The notes beneath the pieces are model-generated. The model did not search any database. It was given only the letters and a program-made list of their open reading frames with translations, and was not told where the DNA came from. From positions 558,001 through 622,000 of the forward strand of contig JACKAA010000001.1 in NCBI GenBank assembly GCA_020635275.1: 64,000 nt of DNA. Direction: 5' to 3'. The DNA comes from Ignavibacteriales bacterium. GTDB taxonomy: Bacteria > Bacteroidota > Ignavibacteria > Ignavibacteriales > Melioribacteraceae. Within the stretch, counting starts at the first letter, position 1. Every line of letters begins with the position of its first letter. Below, in pieces: positions 56,487 to 64,000 of the stretch. The position numbers were made by a program, and so were the translations under genes.

Positions 56487-57674
56487 ATGAATCTTTGGTC
56501 GAGCTTAAAAGGTCTGCCTAAAAACATTTGGTTAATATGCACTGTAGCATTAATTAACCGATCGGGAACAATGGTTTTACCATTTCTTGCACTTTACCTT
56601 ACACAAGAAATTGGTGTGGAGCCTGGAAAAGCCGGCTTAATAATTACGTTTTACGGAATTGGAGCTTTAATTTCTGCACCTTATGCCGGCAAATTAAGTG
56701 ATAAAATTGGTCCTTTAAATGTGATGAAATATTCGCTGCTATTTTCCGGAATTTTATTTTTCATTTATTCTTTATTCCAAAATTATTTTGTACTTAGCTT
56801 AATAAGTGTTTTACTTGCAATAATTTCAGAAGCTTTTAGACCTGCCGGAATGTCTTTTATTTCCACTGAAGCCAAAATTGAACAAAGAAAACCTGCATTT
56901 GCTTTATACAGACTCGCCATAAATTTAGGTATGAGCATAGGTCCGGTAATTGGAGGAATATTAAGTGCTGTCAATTTTCATTTATTATTTTATGTAGATG
57001 GAATAACAGCAATTGCTGCCGGAGTATTTCTTACATTTGCTCATTGGGAACCTTCAAAAAAAGAAGTAATTCAAATTAATGAAAGTGATTTTGAATCAAA
57101 GAGTAATAAAATCAAAGTATGGCAGGATGTAAAATTTATTTATTTCTTAATTGCTGCATTACCTGTCGTTATGGTTTTCTTTCAGCATTTTAGTTCAATG
57201 CCATTATTTGTTGTTCAAGATTTAGGTTTTTCCAGATCTACTTTTGGGTTTTTAATTTCTGTAAATACAATTTTAATAATTATTGCAGAAGTTCCATTAA
57301 ATGCTAAAATGAATAATTGGGAAAATTGGAAAGCTTTAACTTTTGGCTCTATCTTAACTGCAATTGGTTTTGGCGGTATGATCTTTTCAACTGGAATTAT
57401 TAGTCTAATTGTTACAATAATTATTTGGACCTTTGGTGAAATGATATTTTTTCCAGCCGCTGCATCTTTTGCTGCTGAACTCTCTCCAGAAAATCGAAGG
57501 GGTGAATACATGGGTTACAACCAAATGATGTTTAGTTTAGCATTTACAATAGCACCTTGGGGCGGAACAAAAATTTATGAAGTTTATGGTTCAGAAGTTT
57601 TATGGTTAGTAACTTTTATAGTTGCATTAGTTTCTACATTTATGATGCTGTCATTCAAAAAAATTATAAAATAA
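56487..57674 (+). CDS. Major facilitator superfamily exporter
   Basis: 395 residues with 12 predicted helices. The MFS loop motif is GKLSDKIGP (near residue 71), and RPAGMSFISTEAKIEQRKPA follows helix 4. The pattern resembles multidrug or sugar efflux proteins (MdtH-like); substrate unknown. No regulator gene adjoins it. Confidence 0.88.
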   Translation: MNLWSSLKGLPKNIWLICTVALINRSGTMVLPFLALYLTQEIGVEPGKAGLIITFYGIGALISAPYAGKLSDKIGPLNVMKYSLLFSGILFFIYSLFQNYFVLSLISVLLAIISEAFRPAGMSFISTEAKIEQRKPAFALYRLAINLGMSIGPVIGGILSAVNFHLLFYVDGITAIAAGVFLTFAHWEPSKKEVIQINESDFESKSNKIKVWQDVKFIYFLIAALPVVMVFFQHFSSMPLFVVQDLGFSRSTFGFLISVNTILIIIAEVPLNAKMNNWENWKALTFGSILTAIGFGGMIFSTGIISLIVTIIIWTFGEMIFFPAAASFAAELSPENRRGEYMGYNQMMFSLAFTIAPWGGTKIYEVYGSEVLWLVTFIVALVSTFMMLSFKKIIK

Positions 57675-57734
57675 TTTTACTAAACTTATTTACTAACCAT
57701 TAAAATATTTTCAATAATAATTGAAAGTTGGGAT

Positions 57735-58001
57735 TTATCTTCTTTTTCCTCTTCTGTCTTTCTGAGGTCTTGCTTCATTAACGACAATTACTTTACCGTT
57801 AAGTTCGGAAGTATTCATTTCTTTAATTGCTAAATTAGCTTCGGCATTATCAAGCATTTCTACAAATCCAAAACCTTTTGATTCTCTGGAAAACATGTCT
57901 CTAATTACTTTTGCACTTTTTACTCTTCCATGTTTTGTAAATGCTTTCTCTAATTCTTCATCACTTACATCAGGAGAAAGATTTCCTACAAAAATATTCA
58001 T
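57735..58001 (-). CDS. RNA-recognition-motif protein
   Basis: 88-residue single RRM: RNP2 IFVGNL (residues 3-8) and RNP1 KGFGFVEM (near residue 42), then a short basic tail (KDRRGKRR). Similar to the small bacterial/cyanobacterial Rbp proteins that bind mRNA, often cold-induced. A CCTCC/GGAGG ribosome site precedes the start. The 58002-58226 spacer after it holds no gene. Confidence 0.94.
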   Translation of the reverse strand: MNIFVGNLSPDVSDEELEKAFTKHGRVKSAKVIRDMFSRESKGFGFVEMLDNAEANLAIKEMNTSELNGKVIVVNEARPQKDRRGKRR

Positions 58002-58226
58002 TTTACCTCCTTAGGGTATAATTGCAACCTAATAAAAGAGAAAGTGAAGCTCAAGAATTAGGGTAGTTTGCGAGTGAAATTTGAGGATTAGTCAAATTTG
58101 AAATTGTTAGTGCTAAAGATAATATTATTTTCATTCAGTTGAACGAATAAATCTTTCAATTGTATTTTTGGGTCAAAATTAGATTAATTATAAAATCTAA
58201 TAAGAATGGACAAACATTTAATAATT

Positions 58227-59969
58227 TTACAAAACTTCTTTTCTGATCCAAAATATATTATTAACATTCTTATCAATTATAGATTCAAAATAATCTGAAT
58301 TAACAGACTCTCTATTATCTTTATCAACAGCTGTTAACCAAACTATATTTGGGTTTTCAGAATTAATATACTCACTAATTTTAAATTCAACCTTATTAAA
58401 TGGAATGAAAACTGTTCTCAATTTATTTATACTATTCTTTATATAAACATTATAACCGACTAAGTCAGGCTCTTCATTTTTTAACCACTTTACAATTTGC
58501 TGATTATTTTCTTCTACTATCTCTAATATTTGAGGTTTTGATGGAGGTGTATTTCTATAAATATCTTCAAAATAAATATCAGCTTTAATTTTATTTCCGG
58601 CAATTTCAACAACTTGAATAGCAAAATCAATCTCTGCTTTGTTTTGAGAAGATGGATTACTCACCGGCGAAAATAAATTATTATTCTCTAAGTTAAATGA
58701 ATCAAATTCATCACCCCAAGCAGAATTATCAGCATAAACTCCTTCATAACATGAATATGATTTCTTTTTTATATTTCGTATAAAATTCATTTCATTTTTA
58801 CTAAGTCTGTTGGGAAAAGTTTTTAATAACTTTTGATTCTTTTCATCTAATTTGAAATTCCAATTACCATCTGCACATTGAACATTTATTAACGGGTAAT
58901 TGTATTCTCCATTTTTAACGCTATAGATATATAAACCTTTTCCACCGGCTTTATCATTACTACTTAATTTTTGATGATTTTCTAAAACAAACCATTCATT
59001 ATTTTTAAGTTTAATTCTATATGCTTCTCCGGTTGTAATATAATCATCCAAAATAATTTCAGCGTTTTTATTTAGTGGAATATCAATATAATCCTTCCAT
59101 CCCAGTTTATATCTTTCCCAGGAATTCATACCTCGACTTGCATTCCAAACTGGACCTCCAGTCATTAAAGCTAAATTTGTAACATTTTCAATATGAATTG
59201 CTCCTAACAAAAAGTGACCGAATTCATGTGCCAGAATATATTTCATATATTCAAATCCGTGCTTACCACCGCGTGATTGTATTCCTGAACCCTTATCCAA
59301 TCTTCCGGTTGTTATTTTTACGCCATCATTTGTTATAATATCTTCATTTAAATAAAGCTGAGCAATTCCAGTCCAGCCATTATTAAAAAATAATCTGTCT
59401 TCAAAATTTCTATAGACTATAAAGATTTGGTCAACTTGTCCATCCGGAATATTTACAAATTGTTTTTCATTATTTCTTGACCAATTATCATACTTTGAAA
59501 AATCTACTTCCTTGTCTAATGATAGAAGAATTTCATGATTTACTTCTGAAATTGATTTGTATTCTTTTTGATTTTTCTGCGGAATTATAATTTTTGGATA
59601 AACATCTCCATACAAATAAAATTTACCTAGAGACATTTCATAATAATATTGCGTGAGATTTTTTTCTGGAAAATTTAACTCTGTTGAGGAATTTACAATT
59701 TTATCTTTCCAGTTAAGATTAACATCATTCAATTTCCAACTTTCACTTACAGTTGAAGTATCATCTTTAAAGGCGGCAAATATAACAAGTACTCTTAATT
59801 CTCCTATTGATGTTGCATACTTTCCTTTGTTTACTAAACTGTAATCCGATTTAAATATAGTTTTACTTCCATCATTTATAGTTGACTCAGCCATAAAATA
59901 TGAACAGGAACTAATTAAAATTATAGATAAAAATAAAGTAAGGTGTAATTTATATTTTTTATAAATCAT
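58227..59969 (-). CDS. M6-like metalloprotease lipoprotein
   Basis: Lipoprotein signal ending LISSC (Cys22), zinc-protease motif HEFGHFLLGAIH near residue 246 (HExxH), and a fibronectin-III-like C-terminal part (SKPQILEIVEENNQQIVKW onward). 580 residues. The overall build recalls immune inhibitor A/M6 peptidases. It is the last gene of the minus-strand operon and overlaps the preceding gene by 11 bases. Confidence 0.8.
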   Translation of the reverse strand: MIYKKYKLHLTLFLSIILISSCSYFMAESTINDGSKTIFKSDYSLVNKGKYATSIGELRVLVIFAAFKDDTSTVSESWKLNDVNLNWKDKIVNSSTELNFPEKNLTQYYYEMSLGKFYLYGDVYPKIIIPQKNQKEYKSISEVNHEILLSLDKEVDFSKYDNWSRNNEKQFVNIPDGQVDQIFIVYRNFEDRLFFNNGWTGIAQLYLNEDIITNDGVKITTGRLDKGSGIQSRGGKHGFEYMKYILAHEFGHFLLGAIHIENVTNLALMTGGPVWNASRGMNSWERYKLGWKDYIDIPLNKNAEIILDDYITTGEAYRIKLKNNEWFVLENHQKLSSNDKAGGKGLYIYSVKNGEYNYPLINVQCADGNWNFKLDEKNQKLLKTFPNRLSKNEMNFIRNIKKKSYSCYEGVYADNSAWGDEFDSFNLENNNLFSPVSNPSSQNKAEIDFAIQVVEIAGNKIKADIYFEDIYRNTPPSKPQILEIVEENNQQIVKWLKNEEPDLVGYNVYIKNSINKLRTVFIPFNKVEFKISEYINSENPNIVWLTAVDKDNRESVNSDYFESIIDKNVNNIFWIRKEVL

Positions 59970-61389
59970 ACATTTCTTCTAAATCTTTGGCTGAGTATTC
60001 CAAACTTTCATTATCTAATTCGTCAATATCATCTAATAACTTTTCAACTTTGATTTTATCAACTTTTTGGAGTTTATAAATCTGAATCAAATATCTTGAT
60101 GATGAAAATCCAAAATCATCAAAACTAATTTCTTGAGCTTTAATAAAATTTTCAGCAGCATCTAAATATTTATTTTGTTTAAAATAACTTACAGCCAAAT
60201 AGAAATAATAATCTCCTTCTGCTGATTTTAACTTATGGAAATCCGGTAAGCTCTTAGAAAATTTTTGAATTTCATTATAATTATCAAATTGGACGTTATT
60301 TTTAAATTGAATTAATTGTTTATTTAATTCAGGTTCATCTAATAATTCATCTATTCTTTCTAAGTAATTTTCGCGAAGTTCATTTTTATTGTTTTTTACT
60401 TTTTCATAATTTCCTAACATAAAGTAATTTAATGCAATCATATATTTGGCATTTTCTGATAAACCGGGGTATGCAAAATTCTTTTCATTTATTATTTTAT
60501 TGAATAACTCATTTGATTTTACATATTCTCCTTTCGCATTCAAGAATGTTGCTTTAATGAAATCATTTATGTTATAAATTGGATTCTCAATTATTTTTTG
60601 AACTTCATTCAATTTATGCAGATTTATTAAATCGTAGCAATACCAATTTACAAACTGAGTATTATTAGGAAATTTTTTTACCATTTTCTCAAGCAAAGGA
60701 AGTGAGGCAAATTTATTATTTTCTAATCTTGAATAAAGTTCAATTAGAATCATTGTAGCTTGCCAATTATTAAGTGTTCCATTCTTTTCAACTTTTTCTA
60801 AGTAATTTAATCCAATTTTTCTATCACCTGAAAGTCCTAAAATTCCTGCTAAAAATTCAGTAACTCCTCCCATTCTATCTGAATAATAATTCATCATTCC
60901 TAATAATAAAAAAGCATCAACATAATTTGGATCTTTTTCTATAACATCTTCTAAAATATTTTTGCCTTCTTTTCCATTGCTGAAAGCTGACATCCATGAT
61001 CTTTGAACGCCATAAGCTCTGCCCAATAAACCGTAAATGCTCCCTAAATAAAATTGATCATCAATATTTAGTTCTTTATCCTCATATTCCTCAATAACTT
61101 TTTCTGAATAATTAACTAGAATTTGGTTTACAGAATCTTTAACCGCTTGACGTTTTTCAAAAGGAATATTTTCTGCCGCTTGTATCGATTTAACTAACTC
61201 GACATTTAAATAAAGGTAATGATATTTAAGCGATTTATCGGTTGTGTAAGTTTCTTCCAATAATTTATCAGCTTTATCAAAATCATAGTTTAAGCTTAAT
61301 TCCATTATTTGTTTATCAATTAATGTTGGCTTTCCATTGGCTAATATTAAACTACTTACTAGAATAAAAATTAAAGAGAATCTAGTCAT
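59959..61389 (-). CDS. Exported tetratricopeptide-like protein
   Basis: Signal peptide to about residue 20 (LILANG), then about 450 residues of helical pairs with TPR character, for instance YVDAFLLLGMMNYYSDRMGG near residue 155 and YFYLAVSYFKQNKYLDAAEN near residue 405. Start: ATG 61389 (after GGTGAG) is favoured over ATG 61404. Probably a periplasmic scaffold for the neighbouring proteases. It overlaps the M6-like gene by 11 bases. Confidence 0.75.
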   Translation of the reverse strand: MTRFSLIFILVSSLILANGKPTLIDKQIMELSLNYDFDKADKLLEETYTTDKSLKYHYLYLNVELVKSIQAAENIPFEKRQAVKDSVNQILVNYSEKVIEEYEDKELNIDDQFYLGSIYGLLGRAYGVQRSWMSAFSNGKEGKNILEDVIEKDPNYVDAFLLLGMMNYYSDRMGGVTEFLAGILGLSGDRKIGLNYLEKVEKNGTLNNWQATMILIELYSRLENNKFASLPLLEKMVKKFPNNTQFVNWYCYDLINLHKLNEVQKIIENPIYNINDFIKATFLNAKGEYVKSNELFNKIINEKNFAYPGLSENAKYMIALNYFMLGNYEKVKNNKNELRENYLERIDELLDEPELNKQLIQFKNNVQFDNYNEIQKFSKSLPDFHKLKSAEGDYYFYLAVSYFKQNKYLDAAENFIKAQEISFDDFGFSSSRYLIQIYKLQKVDKIKVEKLLDDIDELDNESLEYSAKDLEEMYDL

Positions 61390-61440
61390 ATTTCTACTCA
61401 CCATATTTGTGAAATTATTATAGGGTATTATACTATAAAA

Positions 61441-62304
61441 TTAAAGATTTGATTCAATAAATTTTTGAAATTGATTTTTTGTACTAATCACTTGATTATG
61501 GGTGAGTTTTGATGAAATGAAAATTATGCGATTGGTTTTTAAATCATCAACAGAAAAGTCATCATTATCAATAAATGAAAAAGGTATTTCCCAGGCGTTC
61601 AGGCAAACCATTAAATTTTCTGATTCGGATTTTGTTCCGCCATTTTCCGTAAAAATATTTATAAACTTACCATTATAATGATCAATCCAATATGAATATT
61701 TTTCAATATCAGCATATAATGCATCAAATAAATATACAGCCGAGATATTATCTGTCATTCCGCCATGAAGAATAATGTAAGAAATTACACGATAGGCTCC
61801 ACTATGACCAGACAATGAAATTTTGCCAATATTAAAATCACTATTAAAATATTTTACAAGATTGTTTTTAATTTCTAAAGTCAGTTCGCTGAATACATTT
61901 TTATCTTCAAGTTTACCGCCAAATGAATCCGAAGAATTTTTTGGTCCTTCCGGAAATACAAATATTGCGTTGACTTTACTTTCATAGAATTGTTCAATTA
62001 GATTAAACCCGTTCAACGACGAATCAATATTGTTATTCCATCCATGAAAATAAAAGATAAAATCAACTGAATCTTTTAGAGTAAAATAGTTTGGTATAAA
62101 TACAAAAACGGTTGAATCTGAATAATGATTTTCTGAATCAAAAAACTCATTTTTATATGAGTGACCACTATCTCTTTGATAATGAGGAAATGGAGAATTT
62201 TTCAACTCATATTTAAATGAAATACCATACTTAGATAAAGTCGATTTTTGAGGATATACATTGATGACTAATACTAGACTTAAAATTAAAATTTTATATT
62301 TCAT
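61441..62304 (-). CDS. Exported alpha/beta-hydrolase-like protein
   Basis: Signal peptide (about residues 1-18), oxyanion-type FYFHGWNNN near residue 85, nucleophile elbow SLSGHSGAYR near residue 168, Asp in LFDALYAD, and a late His in SKLTHNQVIS near residue 271. 287 residues. An esterase or peptidase fold; substrate unknown. It lies 6 bases after the membrane protein gene in the operon. Confidence 0.75.
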   Translation of the reverse strand: MKYKILILSLVLVINVYPQKSTLSKYGISFKYELKNSPFPHYQRDSGHSYKNEFFDSENHYSDSTVFVFIPNYFTLKDSVDFIFYFHGWNNNIDSSLNGFNLIEQFYESKVNAIFVFPEGPKNSSDSFGGKLEDKNVFSELTLEIKNNLVKYFNSDFNIGKISLSGHSGAYRVISYIILHGGMTDNISAVYLFDALYADIEKYSYWIDHYNGKFINIFTENGGTKSESENLMVCLNAWEIPFSFIDNDDFSVDDLKTNRIIFISSKLTHNQVISTKNQFQKFIESNL

Positions 62305-62310
62305 AAGTTA

Positions 62311-63261
62311 TTATACCGGATCAGGTTCATTTAAATCATCAAAATTCCATTCTTCATTTTCTGCTATTAAAACTGGTTCAGCTTCTTCAATATCCGGAAT
62401 AAAATAATTTGAATACATGTTAAATTCACTTGAAATAATCCATACTTTGGTAAAAATTCTAAACCAAATATACATTTGCTGAATTATAAAAAATAACATG
62501 ATTGTCTCTGGAGATATCATACCGAATAAATTTTCTAAATATAAATACCCTGCTAAAACAATTAACGGAATTATAAGTAAAAATATATACAAAGAGTAAG
62601 TAGATAATAAGTGACTAAATACAAATTTTACTGATTTCCAAAATGATCTTAATACTTTGCTGGAATCATTTTTTACAATAATTATTTTTGTGTAATCTGT
62701 TATAAGAAAAATAATTACAAGAAATAGAAGATGAATAAAAACTCCAGTTCCGGCAATTATCACCAAAGTTATTTCACTTTTAACAATATCCTCATATTGC
62801 TCAATTAGTATTCCCAAACTTGAGTATATAACTGCTGTAATAATTATATGTATAATTATAACTACCAGAAATAATCTAAAGAATCTAAAAGAATATTTAC
62901 CACAACCGTTAAAAAAATCAGCTAATGTGAAACTTTTTTTATTATTAAGTATTGATAATATTCCGCCATTAATAAATATTGTAAAGAATAAATAAAATAA
63001 TCCCAACCAGAAAAAGACTTTAAACATTAAATTTGCAATATCTTTATGTTGAGTCAGAAAATCAGAATAAATCAAATAGTCAAAATTTTCAATCAAAGAA
63101 TAAACCGACATTGAGTTACCAACAGCAGAAGAAAGTAAACTTTTAAAAGGTAAAACAAAAAGTAATCCAAAAATTAATGTTAGAAAGTAAATTACAAACA
63201 CAACTTTGGAGTTTCTAAATGCAACTTTAAAACCACTTTTGTAGGATGCTGAAATTTTCAT
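62311..63261 (-). CDS. Multi-pass membrane protein, unknown
   Basis: 316 residues with about six long hydrophobic helices and an acidic C-terminal tail (EEAEPVLIAENEEWNFDDL). No family assigned; the arrangement resembles DUF4013/glycerophosphoryl-type membrane domains but this is weak. It lies 9 bases after the M1-type peptidase gene. Confidence 0.7.
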   Translation of the reverse strand: MKISASYKSGFKVAFRNSKVVFVIYFLTLIFGLLFVLPFKSLLSSAVGNSMSVYSLIENFDYLIYSDFLTQHKDIANLMFKVFFWLGLFYLFFTIFINGGILSILNNKKSFTLADFFNGCGKYSFRFFRLFLVVIIIHIIITAVIYSSLGILIEQYEDIVKSEITLVIIAGTGVFIHLLFLVIIFLITDYTKIIIVKNDSSKVLRSFWKSVKFVFSHLLSTYSLYIFLLIIPLIVLAGYLYLENLFGMISPETIMLFFIIQQMYIWFRIFTKVWIISSEFNMYSNYFIPDIEEAEPVLIAENEEWNFDDLNEPDPV

Positions 63262-63270
63262 AATTATTTT

Positions 63271-64000
63271 TTAAAAAATCATACTAAATGTTAACATAAC
63301 GTTTTCAAGCCAGAATAATACCTTTGCAGCATATTTATTTAATACTGTTGTTTCTTTTTTAGTAGTCACACTATTATTTTCTATATTTAGATCAAGAGCT
63401 ATTTTAGATTCGGGATCGACCTTTGCCCATACAACTTTCTCAGGCCTTGTATACATATAATTATGAAATCTATCTTTCCCATCCCAAATTTCTAATATTT
63501 CATTTCCATTATCAAAGTGTATAAGTATTTCAACCGGGATTTTAACATCACCATTTCTATAAACAACAACTTCAGATTTAAACAAAATATTAGATTCATA
63601 ATTTTCATCTTCATTATTATCTATTTCAAGATTGGGCTTACTTTTTTTCATCTCATCAATTTTAATATGATCTATTTTATAATCACAAATCCCAGATCCA
63701 TAAATTACTTGATCAAAATACCAATCCATATTTTCACCGAATCTATTAACATGTTCCTTTAATACAACTTCGTTTACTACTTTTATAAAATCTTTTCCAC
63801 CGGGATGTTTGAATTTCCATTTTTCAAAATACGTTTTAATTACATTGTCAAATGTTTGCCGACCAATAATATTTTCCAAAGTTTTTAACATTGTTGCAGG
63901 TTTATAATATGACATAACTCCATAAGTTCTTAACGGATATTCCCAAGCAAAAGGTGTATTGTCTGAAGCCTCAGGATATTTCATTCCAGTATAACCGCCG
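63271..64000 (-). CDS. M1-family peptidase-like protein, C-terminal part
   Basis: The gene runs off the right edge; 243 codons are visible (frame open to base 64000, GGYTGMKYPEAS at the start of the visible part). YYKPATMLKTLENIIG and FKHPGGKDFIKVVNEV followed by NMDWYFDQVIYGSG are the helical C-terminal region of M1 (gluzincin) aminopeptidases. The HExxH zinc site would lie outside. A C-terminal beta-like segment follows (residues about 120-237). First visible gene of the envelope-protein operon. Confidence 0.85.
   Translation of the reverse strand, partial: GGYTGMKYPEASDNTPFAWEYPLRTYGVMSYYKPATMLKTLENIIGRQTFDNVIKTYFEKWKFKHPGGKDFIKVVNEVVLKEHVNRFGENMDWYFDQVIYGSGICDYKIDHIKIDEMKKSKPNLEIDNNEDENYESNILFKSEVVVYRNGDVKIPVEILIHFDNGNEILEIWDGKDRFHNYMYTRPEKVVWAKVDPESKIALDLNIENNSVTTKKETTVLNKYAAKVLFWLENVMLTFSMIF

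Noticed and set aside
1..64000. tRNA, rRNA, CRISPR arrays, phage or insertion-sequence genes, cobalamin riboswitch
   Set aside because: Looked for by eye on both strands; nothing met even a loose standard. A covariance-model scan could still find a small RNA.

Overview
The window is AT-rich chromosomal DNA from a bacterium of the Bacteroidota/Chlorobiota group, most likely Ignavibacteria (Ignavibacteriales). The reasons are: a type IX secretion sorting domain of the Ignavibacteria kind at the end of one disrupted gene (about 38110-38364, FPNPFNPST-like start, ASNLASG-like middle, KKMNLIK-like end); outer-membrane proteins of Bacteroidota type (TonB receptor with a carboxypeptidase-regulatory-like N-domain, DUF5916 barrel); DUF3109, DUF3667 and DUF4097 proteins; a fused E2-E1 2-oxoglutarate dehydrogenase; and promoters with TAnnTTT(G)-like -10 elements. 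No rRNA, tRNA, CRISPR array, phage or insertion sequence was seen. Both window ends cut a gene (sensor kinase on the left, M1-type peptidase on the right).

Layout. 1-7.6 kb: partial histidine kinase, divergent secreted charged repeat protein, chemoreceptor, Mla-type ATPase, radA, DUF3667 protein. 7.7-14.3 kb (minus strand): hslVU, a parvulin-type chaperone, an ICMT-like methyltransferase, rpoN, DUF3109. 14.4-16.6 kb: an SDR, a small membrane protein, and a copper-delivery pair (SCO1 and PCuAC). 16.6-21.1 kb: carAB. 21.3-26.2 kb: TonB receptor, class II CPD photolyase, folE. 26.2-29.8 kb: 2-oxoglutarate dehydrogenase fusion.

29.8-44.9 kb is a light- and oxidative-stress island. A B12-binding MerR regulator of the LitR/CarH family (33564-34496) sits beside a minus-strand set (SDR-DUF2867, glutathione peroxidase, a photolyase-related flavoprotein lacking the usual Fe-S cysteines). 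On the plus strand lie a DUF4397 lipoprotein, a fasciclin protein, a SRPBCC protein, a large DUF4397 protein, and an aromatic-carotenoid set: crtI, crtB, a fused crtYcd-type cyclase, a Rieske oxygenase, a CrtT-like methyltransferase and a CrtU-type desaturase/methyltransferase. The space between the regulator and the lipoprotein carries 11-bp direct repeats (TNGACAnnnnn) laid over both divergent promoters, and the same arrangement recurs before the TonB receptor at 21.3 kb. This is read here as a B12-dependent light switch controlling pigment, repair and possibly nutrient-uptake genes. About 36.55-39.19 kb is dense in frameshifts across two unrelated genes and looks more like bad consensus sequence than biological decay.

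45-51 kb: two cold-shock genes with near-identical leaders that can hide their start codons in a hairpin, NAD salvage genes (pncA, pncB), cfa, a periplasmic 5'-nucleotidase and a 60-residue membrane protein. 51-58 kb: an ECF sigma/anti-sigma/DUF4097 operon, a DUF5916 outer-membrane protein, an MFS exporter and an RRM protein. 58.2-64 kb: a minus-strand operon of envelope proteins (M1-type peptidase, membrane protein, alpha/beta hydrolase, tetratricopeptide-like protein, HExxH lipoprotein). Several families of dispersed intergenic hairpins, two with compensatory stem changes, run through the window.
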